Origin: Methanolinea sp.
Lineage (GTDB): Archaea > Halobacteriota > Methanomicrobia > Methanomicrobiales > Methanospirillaceae
DNA: 33,918 nt
Direction: 5' to 3'
Assembly: GCA_018263335.1 (NCBI GenBank)
Contig: JADFCY010000021.1
Span: forward strand, 1 to 33,918
The notes under the pieces are model-generated. The model worked only from the letters and a program-made list of their open reading frames with translations. It made no database searches and was not told the DNA's origin. A program made the position numbers and the translations under genes. This document shows, one piece after another, positions 24,944 to 32,313 of the stretch. Numbering within the stretch: position 1 is the first letter of the stretch; each line of letters begins with the position of its first letter.

Positions 24944-26801
24944 ACGCCTCGGCCTCGTTGCAGGGATCGAGATCCACCAGCAGCTGAATACGAGCGAGAA
25001 ACTCTTCTGCCGCTGTCCTACGGAACTTCGACCGTTCGAAGCGCACAACGGGGAATTCTTCCGCTACCTCCGCGCGACGGAGAGCGAACTCGGCGAGATA
25101 GACCGGGCAGCGCGCGAAGAGATGAAGAACCTCCGAAAATTCCGGTACTATACCTATGACAGCACGTGCCTTGTCGAGAACGACGAGGAGCCTCCTGCTC
25201 CCCTCAATCCCGAGGCACTCGCAATCTGCCTCCAGATCGCAAAGATGTGTGGCATGACCCCGATACCCCAGGTGCACACCATGCGAAAGCTCGTCATCGA
25301 CGGGTCAAACACCAGCGGGTTCCAGCGTACGGCCCTGGTCGCCGTGAACGGCACTCTCCCGAACGGCGGGGCAATCGAGACAATCTGCCTCGAGGAGGAG
25401 GCCGCCCAGAGGGTAAAGGACGAGGTCTTCTCGCTCGACCGCCTCGGAATTCCCCTGGTGGAGATCACCACCTCTCCCTGCATGCGCTCTCCCGAAGAGG
25501 TGCAGGAGATAGCCGAGTACCTCGGGATGGTGCTCCGCTCGACCGGAAAGGTGAAGAGGGGCCTTGGGACAATTCGGCAGGATGTCAACATCTCGATCCG
25601 CGAAGGAGCCCGCGTAGAGATCAAGGGCGTCCAGGAGCTGGATCTCATCGCAGAGGTTGTCAGAAGGGAGGTCCAGCGCCAGCAACGTCTCCTTTCCATC
25701 CGGCAACGGTTGAGAGAACGGGGCGCGTCTGTTTCCAGGGCACCGCAAGACGTGACAGCCCTCTTCTCCCACTCAGGCTCAAAGATACTCATGAAGGCGT
25801 CCCGGATCATGGCCGTTACACTCGCTGGGTTCGCAGGACTTGTCGGAGAAGAGATCCAGGCGGGGAGGAGGCTTGGCAGCGAACTCTCTGATTATGCAAA
25901 GAAGTGCGGAGTGGGTGGTATCTTCCACACCGACGAGCTTCCCGCCTACGGGGTAACCGCTGAAGAGGTTTCTGCCCTGCGCGCCGAGGTCGGGGCGGCG
26001 GATGCGGACTGCGTCGTCCTCGTGGCAGGAGATACACGACAGGTGGAGTGTGCATGCCAGCAGGTCATCCTCAGGGCCGAACATGCCCTGGAAGGAGTCC
26101 CAGAGGAGACGAGAAAGATGCTGGAAGGGGGGAGCACCTCGTACATGCGGCCGCTGCCTGGGGCAGCGAGGATGTATCCCGAGACCGATGTGCTTCCTGT
26201 GCCGGTCACTTCTGAATTCTGGGAGGAGATCCCCCGCGTCGAACTCCTGAATGCGAAGGCAGAACGCTTCAGGAGGGAACATGGCCTCGATGCGGCGGTC
26301 GCACGGCAGATGGCGTACTCCGAGCACGTGATGCTCTTTCAGAGGGCGGTGGATCTCGGCATCTCTGCGACGCTTGCTGCACGGACCCTCATCGCGACCC
26401 TGAAGGAACTCTCAAGGGATGGGCTCGATGTCCGTCCGCTCCTTGCCGATCGTGACAGGGAAGGGGTCCCCGTCCTCCCGGAAGTATTGCAGGTGCTGCT
26501 CGGCGTGAAGGATGCGCGCGTCGGCAAGGAGGCCGTCCCGGATGTCCTGAGGAGGATCATCCAGGGCGAATCCCCGGAGTCAGCGATGCAGGCAGTGGAG
26601 TCAACGGCCGCAGGGGCTGATCTCGAAGCGCTTGCGAGGAGCATCGTGCGCGAGAGGATGCCATTTGTGAGAGAGAAAGGGATGGAAGCCCTCGGTCCCC
26701 TTATGGGTGTGATGATGAAGGAAGTGAGGGGCGCAGTAGATGGCAGGAAAGTCTCGCAGGTCCTGAAGGCTGCGCTCTCGGAGGCACTCGGGGAGAAGTA
26801 A
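24933..26801 (+). CDS. gatE: Glutamyl-tRNA(Gln) amidotransferase subunit E
   Basis: The 622-residue subunit is the archaea-specific GatB relative that binds and phosphorylates Glu-tRNA(Gln). The cradle domain begins VAGIEIHQQLNTSEKLFCRCP, with ETICLEEEAAQRV and GIPLVEITTSP further in (Cys residues near 30 may bind zinc). The GAD insertion domain, shared with bacterial AspRS, spans roughly residues 280-410. The helical and YqeY-like tail occupies about 450-622. The ATG lies within the end of gatD (11-bp overlap). GatE with GatD is strictly archaeal and supports the taxonomic call. Confidence 0.97.
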   Translation: MEYERLGLVAGIEIHQQLNTSEKLFCRCPTELRPFEAHNGEFFRYLRATESELGEIDRAAREEMKNLRKFRYYTYDSTCLVENDEEPPAPLNPEALAICLQIAKMCGMTPIPQVHTMRKLVIDGSNTSGFQRTALVAVNGTLPNGGAIETICLEEEAAQRVKDEVFSLDRLGIPLVEITTSPCMRSPEEVQEIAEYLGMVLRSTGKVKRGLGTIRQDVNISIREGARVEIKGVQELDLIAEVVRREVQRQQRLLSIRQRLRERGASVSRAPQDVTALFSHSGSKILMKASRIMAVTLAGFAGLVGEEIQAGRRLGSELSDYAKKCGVGGIFHTDELPAYGVTAEEVSALRAEVGAADADCVVLVAGDTRQVECACQQVILRAEHALEGVPEETRKMLEGGSTSYMRPLPGAARMYPETDVLPVPVTSEFWEEIPRVELLNAKAERFRREHGLDAAVARQMAYSEHVMLFQRAVDLGISATLAARTLIATLKELSRDGLDVRPLLADRDREGVPVLPEVLQVLLGVKDARVGKEAVPDVLRRIIQGESPESAMQAVESTAAGADLEALARSIVRERMPFVREKGMEALGPLMGVMMKEVRGAVDGRKVSQVLKAALSEALGEK

Positions 26802-26832
26802 CCCCGCATACTTCCCCTGGAGAGGTCCAAAG

Positions 26833-26866
26833 TATTAAAAGAAAGCGTTGCAAATAAATTAAGGAG
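26833..26866 (+). promoter_or_regulatory. Promoter and ribosome site of the RGG-rich gene
   Basis: TATTAAAA (26833-26840) is a plausible TATA box. AAGGAG (26861-26866) lies 7 nt before ATG 26874 and decides that start over the TTG at 26868. Confidence 0.5.
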
Positions 26867-26873
26867 TTTGCCT

Positions 26874-27194
26874 ATGGGAAAAACAGGATCCGTACAATGG
26901 ACGCAGGTGAAAGGCGTCAAGGGCCAGATTCGCCTGGTTCCAAAGTCTGAAGGGGAATTAAAAAAGCCAGGGCCGAACCAGCGGTTCAAGGCTGGCGCAT
27001 CGCTGCGCACGCTTGAGCAGCTTGCGGGAGAGGGCCAGGGCGGTTACCGCGGGGGCCGCGGAGGCAGGGGCAGCCGGGGAGGCAGGGGCGGCCGCGCTTC
27101 CGAGTCGGGTCCCCAGGCAAACCCCATGGTCCGCAAAGCCATGCGGAGGCCCAAGGTCTCCGTGCTAGGCGCCAAGCAGAAATCGGGCAGATAA
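26874..27194 (+). CDS. Small basic RGG-repeat protein (DUF5350-like)
   Basis: The product has about 106 residues. The N-terminal ~50 residues (MGKTGSVQWTQVKGVKGQIRLVP, here quoted only as GSVQWTQVKGVKGQIR) resemble small methanogen proteins I know as DUF5350, though I am not certain. The middle has RGG/GRGG repeats (YRGGRGGRGSRGGRGGR), and the C-terminus is basic (MVRKAMRRPK, GAKQKSGR). RGG boxes commonly bind RNA, so an RNA-associated role is plausible but unproven. It has its own promoter, a strong AAGGAG ribosome site and a T-tract downstream, so it is probably well expressed. Confidence 0.8.
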   Translation: MGKTGSVQWTQVKGVKGQIRLVPKSEGELKKPGPNQRFKAGASLRTLEQLAGEGQGGYRGGRGGRGSRGGRGGRASESGPQANPMVRKAMRRPKVSVLGAKQKSGR

Positions 27195-27218
27195 CCACGA
27201 TATATTCCCAATTTCCCC

Positions 27219-27225
27219 TTTTTTT
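27219..27225 (+). terminator. T-tract terminator after the RGG-rich gene
   Basis: A T7 run follows a CCCC stretch about 25 nt after the stop codon. It fits an archaeal intrinsic terminator; no clear hairpin precedes it. Confidence 0.5.
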
Positions 27226-27282
27226 CAGAGCCTTTTGCGAAGAATCCAGAAGTATCTTGTATCACCGCAGTACAGTGAAAGT

Positions 27283-27639
27283 ATGGATCTGAAGACAGCG
27301 GTGAAGGGGTACCAGTTTGCAGAGCGGGCCAAGAGTGAACTGATCATCTCGTCGCAGCTTACTATCGCCCTGGCCGGATTCCCTGATGCCGAGCGTCCTG
27401 GCGGGAAGCGGATGCTTGTACTCCTCCTGGAGGCGGTCCGTTCAGAACTCGAATTTGCCTGGAAAGGGACCGAGATACCGGATTTCAGAAGAGCGATCAA
27501 CCTTCTCTCCGAATCGATCAGCACGGTCGAGAGCGAGAATTACGGCGCGGCATCCCTGAAGATGAGCGAATCAATCAGCGCGGTCACCACTGCTGCCCAG
27601 GCAGCATGGCAGGTACTCGAAGCGAATGGACTCATCTGA
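27283..27639 (+). CDS. Hypothetical helical protein
   Basis: I do not recognise this protein of about 118 residues. It begins MDLKTAVKGYQFAERAKSEL at ATG 27283; the frame is open back to a TTG at 27235. It appears mostly alpha-helical with no signal peptide, membrane segment or cysteine motif: two amphipathic stretches (FRRAINLLSESISTVESEN and LKMSESISAVTTAAQAAWQVL) follow a central region containing PGGKRMLVLLLEAVRSELEFA. Its last 14 bp overlap the nitroreductase gene, so the two are probably co-translated. It appears to head the five-gene unit that ends with the DUF2070 protein. Confidence 0.7.
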   Translation: MDLKTAVKGYQFAERAKSELIISSQLTIALAGFPDAERPGGKRMLVLLLEAVRSELEFAWKGTEIPDFRRAINLLSESISTVESENYGAASLKMSESISAVTTAAQAAWQVLEANGLI

Positions 27640-28153
27640 ATTCCTGGAATTCCTCGTATCGCGTTGCTCGGTGCGGGAGTACGACGGGAGAGAGATCCCA
27701 GGCGCAGATCTCACATTCATTCTGGACTGCGCAAGTACTGCACCGAGCGCAGGAAACCTTGAGGCCTGGGACGTCGTGGTGGTCGACGGAGAAGAGGAGC
27801 AGGAGAGGATGGCAGAGGCGGCATACGGACAGGAGCACGTGGCGAAGGCCTCGCTGCTCCTCGTCGTGTGCGCAAATTACGTGCGATCCATGTCCAGGTA
27901 TGGTGATCGTGGCGTCCTGTTCGCGATAGAGGATGCGACCATCGCATGTACCTACATGATGCTTGCGGCCCACGCCAGGCGTCTGCATACCTGCTGGGTT
28001 GGTTCATTCCAGGACGAGGAGGTCCGTCAACTGCTTGACCTCCCGTCCCACGCGAGGCCCGTTGCAATCCTCTGTATCGGAGTCGGCGCTTCGCCCGGGA
28101 GTTATACAGAACGGATGCCGGTGGTGGAGCACGTGCACTATCAGTCCTGGTGA
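27626..28153 (+). CDS. Nitroreductase-family flavoprotein
   Basis: The 175-residue protein matches the nitroreductase (FMN-dependent oxidoreductase) family. The N-terminal [13 protein letters not shown] is the FMN phosphate-binding arginine/serine motif, [19 protein letters not shown] is the second FMN contact, and a helix with [24 protein letters not shown] follows. The substrate cannot be inferred; family members reduce nitro compounds, quinones or flavins, or dehalogenate. It begins at ATG 27626, overlapping the preceding gene by 14 bp. A GTG overlapping its stop codon is a possible alternative start of the next gene. Confidence 0.9.
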   Translation: MDSSEFLEFLVSRCSVREYDGREIPGADLTFILDCASTAPSAGNLEAWDVVVVDGEEEQERMAEAAYGQEHVAKASLLLVVCANYVRSMSRYGDRGVLFAIEDATIACTYMMLAAHARRLHTCWVGSFQDEEVRQLLDLPSHARPVAILCIGVGASPGSYTERMPVVEHVHYQSW

Positions 28154-28164
28154 GGGATCTATCA

Positions 28165-28503
28165 ATGCCTGATTATCGTGTAATTCTTGAAGGAGCATGG
28201 GTGGTAAAAGACGTCAGCTCGCTCGACGATGCAGTGAGCATTGCCATAAGCGAGGCTGGAAAGAGGCTGAACCCCGTAGCAGCCTATGTTGACGTGGAGG
28301 TGGGAATGCTTGCCTGCCCCTTCTGCGAGGGTGAACTGAACAGTGCCCTGGTGGTGGCTCATACCGCCCTCGTGGGGCTCCTCCTGGAGATGAAAGTCTT
28401 CAGGGCCGAGTCCCCCGAACACGCCACCCGTATCGCAAGATCAGTGATAGGAAAGGCCCTCCGCGACGTCCCCCTGGAAGTCAAGGAGGTCTGCACGCTG
28501 TGA
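28165..28503 (+). CDS. UPF0212 (DUF555) family protein
   Basis: The 112-residue protein belongs to the archaeal UPF0212/DUF555 family, of unknown function. It opens [23 protein letters not shown], contains [30 protein letters not shown] (with a C-x2-C pair) and closes with a short helix and strand. I chose ATG 28165, 9 nt after GTGAGG; a GTG at 28150, overlapping the nitroreductase stop, is possible. Its stop overlaps the start of the PfkB kinase gene. Family identity is strong but the role is not known. Confidence 0.88.
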   Translation: MPDYRVILEGAWVVKDVSSLDDAVSIAISEAGKRLNPVAAYVDVEVGMLACPFCEGELNSALVVAHTALVGLLLEMKVFRAESPEHATRIARSVIGKALRDVPLEVKEVCTL

Positions 28504-29420
28504 TATACGTCGTGGGTCATACGGCCGTCGATCATATCTGCAGAGTACCCAGGTTTCCCCCCAGGAACGGGTCTGCCACGATCATCGACAGGAAGATCTA
28601 TTTCGGCGGGGGGGCGGCAAATATCGCCGCAGGTATTGCCAGGCTCGGTGAGCCATGTACACTCGTGAGCGCGGTGGGAGGGGATTTTCCTGGCAGCGAT
28701 TATGACCGGTGGCAGAAGTCGCTTGGCCTTCACCAGCAGTTCTTCATGGTACCTGATGCCCATACCGCAACCGCATTCATGTTCACGGACGGGGAGGGAG
28801 ACCAGATCACCTTCTTTGAATGGGGTGCATCCCACATCCTCTCTGACTCCGAGGCACCTGCATTACCCTTCGTACATATGGCAACGGCTGACCCGGGGTT
28901 CAATACCCGCATCGCGGAGCGCGCTACCTTCTCTACGTTTGACCCGGGACAGGACCTCCACCGTTACCGGAGGGAACAGCTCGAGTCGATCCTTTCCCAC
29001 ATCAATATCCTCTTTGCAAATCAGCACGAAGTAGAGAGCATGTGCCAGACCCTCGGTCTTTCGCGCGAAGCGCTTGCCGCCCGTGTCCCGCTTGCGATTT
29101 TCACGATGGGAGCCGGAGGAAGCGAGTGCATCAGAGGCAGGGACCGGCTCCATATCCCCGCATTGAAGGTCGAGATGGCAGATCCAACCGGGGCCGGTGA
29201 TGCCTATCGCGCAGGATTCCTTGTGGCATTCAAAAGGGGCTATCCCCTCCTTGAGTGCTGTCGGATAGGGACGGTGACCGCCTCGTTTGCCGTCGAGGTC
29301 GTCGGCTGCCAGAACAATCTCCCCTCATGGGATGAGATGGAAGCCCGGTATCGGCGCGAATTCGGGGGTCTCCCAGAGAGAGGGCGTGGGGAAGGAGACG
29401 ACCACCCGGTTTGGAAGTGA
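28500..29420 (+). CDS. PfkB-family carbohydrate/nucleoside kinase
   Basis: The 306-residue ribokinase-fold enzyme transfers phosphate from ATP to a sugar or nucleoside. [21 protein letters not shown] and [17 protein letters not shown] form the substrate-binding N-terminal motifs, and [16 protein letters not shown] near residue 227 carries the catalytic aspartate (GAGD) of signature 2. Archaeal relatives act on nucleosides, ribose or fructose-6-phosphate; the substrate here cannot be told. It starts at GTG 28500, overlapping the UPF0212 stop, with AAGGAGGT about 9 nt upstream. The C-terminal ~25 residues ([15 protein letters not shown]) look like an unstructured tail. Confidence 0.93.
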   Translation: MIYVVGHTAVDHICRVPRFPPRNGSATIIDRKIYFGGGAANIAAGIARLGEPCTLVSAVGGDFPGSDYDRWQKSLGLHQQFFMVPDAHTATAFMFTDGEGDQITFFEWGASHILSDSEAPALPFVHMATADPGFNTRIAERATFSTFDPGQDLHRYRREQLESILSHINILFANQHEVESMCQTLGLSREALAARVPLAIFTMGAGGSECIRGRDRLHIPALKVEMADPTGAGDAYRAGFLVAFKRGYPLLECCRIGTVTASFAVEVVGCQNNLPSWDEMEARYRREFGGLPERGRGEGDDHPVWK

Positions 29421-29429
29421 TACAGTACC

Positions 29430-31166
29430 ATGTCGGTGATGGGGGGAGAGATGAGGATCGAGCGGCTCGGGCGCTTTCTCTTCAATGCCCCGTCATGGCC
29501 AATCTCGCTTGCGCTCCTCCTGGTCCTTGGATTCATTCTCGACGGAGTCAGCCTGAAACTCGGCTCCGCCCTGTGGCTCGGGACCCTGGCATTCACGATC
29601 CCCGCGCTCTTTGCTTTTCTTTCAACAAAGCCTGCAGTGGAGATGACGGGGCGGCCCATGACCTGGAACAGGTCTGCACTCCTTGCCCTCTCCTGCACGC
29701 TTTTTGGGGTCATCATCACCCTGTCGGCGCTCACGATCTCAATCTCGATGCTCCCGCTCTTTTATGCAATATCCCTCGGGATCATCCTTGGACTGAGGCT
29801 CCTTGTCCTTGTTGCAATCGCCGATTACCGGATACCCCGCATGATCCTGCCTGCTGCAAACCAGAGCCTGACGGGGGTTGTGATGGGAGTGTTCCTCTTT
29901 TCGAAGAATTTTCTCCTCCTGGCGCTTGTCCTCCAGGTATTCTTCGGTCTTGGTTTCATCCTCCTCATCTGGGCAATCGACAGGCCACTCTACCGGACAT
30001 TCCAGATCAGGGGGCTTGACTTCCTGAACTCGTTCCTTGCACACCTTACCGATGGATCAAGGGCACTTGAGGATTTCTTCCGAAAGATTGGCGAGGAGGT
30101 CACGGTGCCGCAGGTCACGATCTTCTTCCGGAGGCCCAAAAAGAAAGGGCTCATCCTTACGGTCCCAAACGTCCACCCGGGACCGATGGGCGAGATTGGG
30201 GGCGGAAACCTTCCCCGGGGGATGCAGGCAGGGTTTCAAGAGATGGTGATGGTGCCACACGGAGCTGCCACCCACGACTTCAACCTTGTGTCAGAGAGAG
30301 AGATAGAAAAGCTCGTGCAGGCAGTTGCCGGGTCCACGAGAGACCTGAAGTTCTCTCAAGATGCAACCCGGTCAGTCAGATATCAGCATGGGTCTGTCTC
30401 CATCCTCTGCCAGGTCTTTGACGAAACGCTCTTGATGGTGGGAACCAGGTCCCCTGAACGTACAGAAGACCTTGACTTCAATATCGGCATGACCATCATG
30501 TCTGAAGGCCACCGGTCGTTCCCCCATGTCGCCTTTATTGATGCCCATAACTGTTATGCCGGGGACATGACCTATGTGCTCCCGGCGACAAGGCTCGCGA
30601 TGGAGTATTACCATGCAGGGGTAAGGGCAATTGACGAGACCCCGCTGATGGAGAGGTTTCCTTTCGAACTCGGAATCTCGCATGTTCAGGTCCCCTTCTC
30701 GCGCGAACAGGGGTTTGGTGACCAGGGCATCCAGATGGCAGTCGTGAAGGCAGGAGGCCAGACCACTGCCTATCTCCTCGTTGACGGCAACAACATGGAG
30801 GGTGGAGTCCGGGAAGCCATCAGGGATTTTTTACTCCAATCAGTTGATGATGCCGAAGTGATGACGACCGACTCACACGTGGTCAATACCATCAGCGGCA
30901 AGAACCCGGTCGGTCTTCATGTACCTGTATCAGAGATCATCCCTTGCGTGAACGACGCCCTCTGCCAGGCAATGGCCGACATGTCGCCGGCCGAGGCAGC
31001 GGGAAGCACTGCCTGGTGCGAGGGAATCGTCGTATTCGGGTCCCACCGAATCACCCAGATGGCAAGCACCGTGAATACGATACTCCTCTTCATCCCTGTC
31101 CTCAGCGCGGGAATGCTCTTTCTGGTCTTCCTCCTCTCGATTCTCGTCTATTTCATGATCGGTTGA
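29430..31166 (+). CDS. DUF2070 family membrane protein
   Basis: The 578-residue protein matches DUF2070, a mostly archaeal membrane family without known function. Six or so hydrophobic segments occupy about residues 20-190. A large soluble domain follows with the distinctive VPNVHPGPMGEIGGGNLP near residue 245, AFIDAHNCYAGDM near 370 and VDGNNMEGGVREAI near 450; the conserved His, Asp and Asn residues look like metal or active-site positions, but no activity is proven. A last hydrophobic segment (about 555-577) ends the protein. The start is uncertain: ATG 29430, 29439 and 29451 are all in frame. It is the last gene of the unit. Confidence 0.87.
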   Translation: MSVMGGEMRIERLGRFLFNAPSWPISLALLLVLGFILDGVSLKLGSALWLGTLAFTIPALFAFLSTKPAVEMTGRPMTWNRSALLALSCTLFGVIITLSALTISISMLPLFYAISLGIILGLRLLVLVAIADYRIPRMILPAANQSLTGVVMGVFLFSKNFLLLALVLQVFFGLGFILLIWAIDRPLYRTFQIRGLDFLNSFLAHLTDGSRALEDFFRKIGEEVTVPQVTIFFRRPKKKGLILTVPNVHPGPMGEIGGGNLPRGMQAGFQEMVMVPHGAATHDFNLVSEREIEKLVQAVAGSTRDLKFSQDATRSVRYQHGSVSILCQVFDETLLMVGTRSPERTEDLDFNIGMTIMSEGHRSFPHVAFIDAHNCYAGDMTYVLPATRLAMEYYHAGVRAIDETPLMERFPFELGISHVQVPFSREQGFGDQGIQMAVVKAGGQTTAYLLVDGNNMEGGVREAIRDFLLQSVDDAEVMTTDSHVVNTISGKNPVGLHVPVSEIIPCVNDALCQAMADMSPAEAAGSTAWCEGIVVFGSHRITQMASTVNTILLFIPVLSAGMLFLVFLLSILVYFMIG

Positions 31167-31686
31167 TCTCATGCCGCCGGATGGCCAAGAGAAGAGAGAA
31201 AGCAGGGACCAGGAATGGGGGGTGATACCCGGAAGTATCCCGTGAGAACTCCAAAGGAATGACCACCATGGTCCAGGCAGCGATATACCATTGATGCGTG
31301 AGAGTATCAGGCAACGATCAATTGGAGTATCAGCATTATCTGACACTGAACCATGTTGGTTTCACATTTTTTGTTGTATTGTCCTGTATATAAATATTTT
31401 GGAAAAACGTCACAAATCATCAATTATATTCTGCTTTAGGCAAGAATTAAGGGACTTATTATTCGGAGCGCATAACCTGTCAGGCATCCCACTGCCAATC
31501 CATGGCGCACCCGCTGCACCGCCCGATTCCTGTTGTGGCTCCACGAGAATGCCAGAACTCCGAATCAAGCCATTTCCGGAGAATCTCAAAACCCTCAATA
31601 TGACGTTATCTGGCAGATCCGAGTCCAATTCACTGTCTGACGCCATGTTTACATGCAGTGAGAACAAACAGGTATGTGGTGACATC
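31167..31686. other. Gap of about 520 bp without a supported gene
   Basis: I see no convincing gene here. The stretch is more A/T-rich than its surroundings. It holds a palindromic ACCATGGT at about 31266, a short dyad (TGAACCA with TGGTTTCA) followed by T6 near 31346-31373, and a strong TATA box at 31387-31396. An open frame from 31291 joins the next gene but its translation here is not protein-like. A non-coding RNA or long leader is possible. Confidence 0.5.
31387..31396 (+). promoter_or_regulatory. TATA box upstream of the hypothetical gene at 31687
   Basis: TATATAAATA is a near-ideal archaeal TATA box in the A/T-rich part of the gap. Transcription would start near 31418, leaving a leader of about 270 nt if the gene starts at 31687, or a shorter one if an earlier ATG is used. 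Confidence 0.55.
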
Positions 31687-32022
31687 ATGAGGCAGGCACC
31701 GGTATCCGTCTTTACCCGGGCAGGCATCGCCCGGCGTTCAGGAAAAGGGATCTCCATCTCGCTCGGGAACCGCACGTTCTACGTACCTCCTGACGAGGTG
31801 TGCGGACTTTTCTCTGACCGGAACGCCATGATACTCAACGACGAAGGGGAGCAGGAAGGGATGGCCTGGCTCTCCCCTGTCATGGCAAAAAAGAAGCAGG
31901 ACCTGACTGCCCTTATACAGGACAGGCTCTTTCTGGTCTCATGCAGGGACCTGAATGCACTCCTCTCTGGCGAGAGGGAGGGTATCAGAGTCAGGGAATA
32001 CCACACCGACCGGGCAGTATAA
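31687..32022 (+). CDS. Small hypothetical protein
   Basis: I do not recognise this protein of about 111 residues. From ATG 31687 it reads MRQAPVSVFTRAGIARRSG and continues with GISISLGNRTFYVPPDEVCGLF, SDRNAMILNDEGEQEGMAWL, and ends GIRVREYHTDRAV. It looks like a compact beta-rich protein with no cysteine motif or membrane segment. The frame is open back to 31291 but upstream residues look random; ATG 31645 and 31549 are other possible starts. A weak GGTGA precedes 31687. It lies upstream of the sensor kinase gene on the same strand, with a separate promoter between them. Confidence 0.6.
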   Translation: MRQAPVSVFTRAGIARRSGKGISISLGNRTFYVPPDEVCGLFSDRNAMILNDEGEQEGMAWLSPVMAKKKQDLTALIQDRLFLVSCRDLNALLSGEREGIRVREYHTDRAV

Positions 32023-32274
32023 ACCCCTCCGGAATTCATCTTTTCTCACTCCCAGGTCTCAGCAGGAGCCCCTCAGGAGAGGAGAGCCCCCGTTGATCGT
32101 GTCCTGGGACCCGAACCCCGGCATCACCAGTTTCCCTCCCCCGCATCCCTCATCCTGCATTCTTCGAAGGCCAAACACCTCCCCCCGTGGAAAAAAGGCG
32201 AAAGAAAGAAGCAGGACCGAGCGGAAGGATAAAAAGACTCCAGGTGCCATGACTATCATCCCCACACAGGACCC

Positions 32275-32305
32275 AATAAAATATTGAGACGTTCCTTGTC
32301 GGAGG
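32275..32305 (+). promoter_or_regulatory. Promoter and ribosome site of the sensor kinase gene
   Basis: AATAAAATATT (32275-32285) is a TATA-like box about 34 bp before the ATG. GGAGG (32301-32305) is 8 nt before ATG 32314. The rest of 32023-32274 contains a purine-rich stretch but no supported gene. Confidence 0.5.
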
Positions 32306-32313
32306 CGGTATCT

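Noticed and set aside
27040-27105. GC-rich repeated stretch that might be taken for a tandem or CRISPR-like repeat
   Set aside because: It is the codon-level consequence of RGG/GRGG residues in the small basic protein; unit lengths are irregular and there are no spacers.
31291-31686. N-terminal extension of the small hypothetical protein to residue 243
   Set aside because: The extension crosses the TATA box and A/T-rich intergenic DNA, and its residue composition looks random compared with the part after 31687.
31955-32287. A 110-codon plus-strand open frame between the hypothetical gene and the sensor kinase
   Set aside because: It overlaps the end of a better-supported frame and its product is a proline/serine/lysine-rich sequence without structure or ribosome site.
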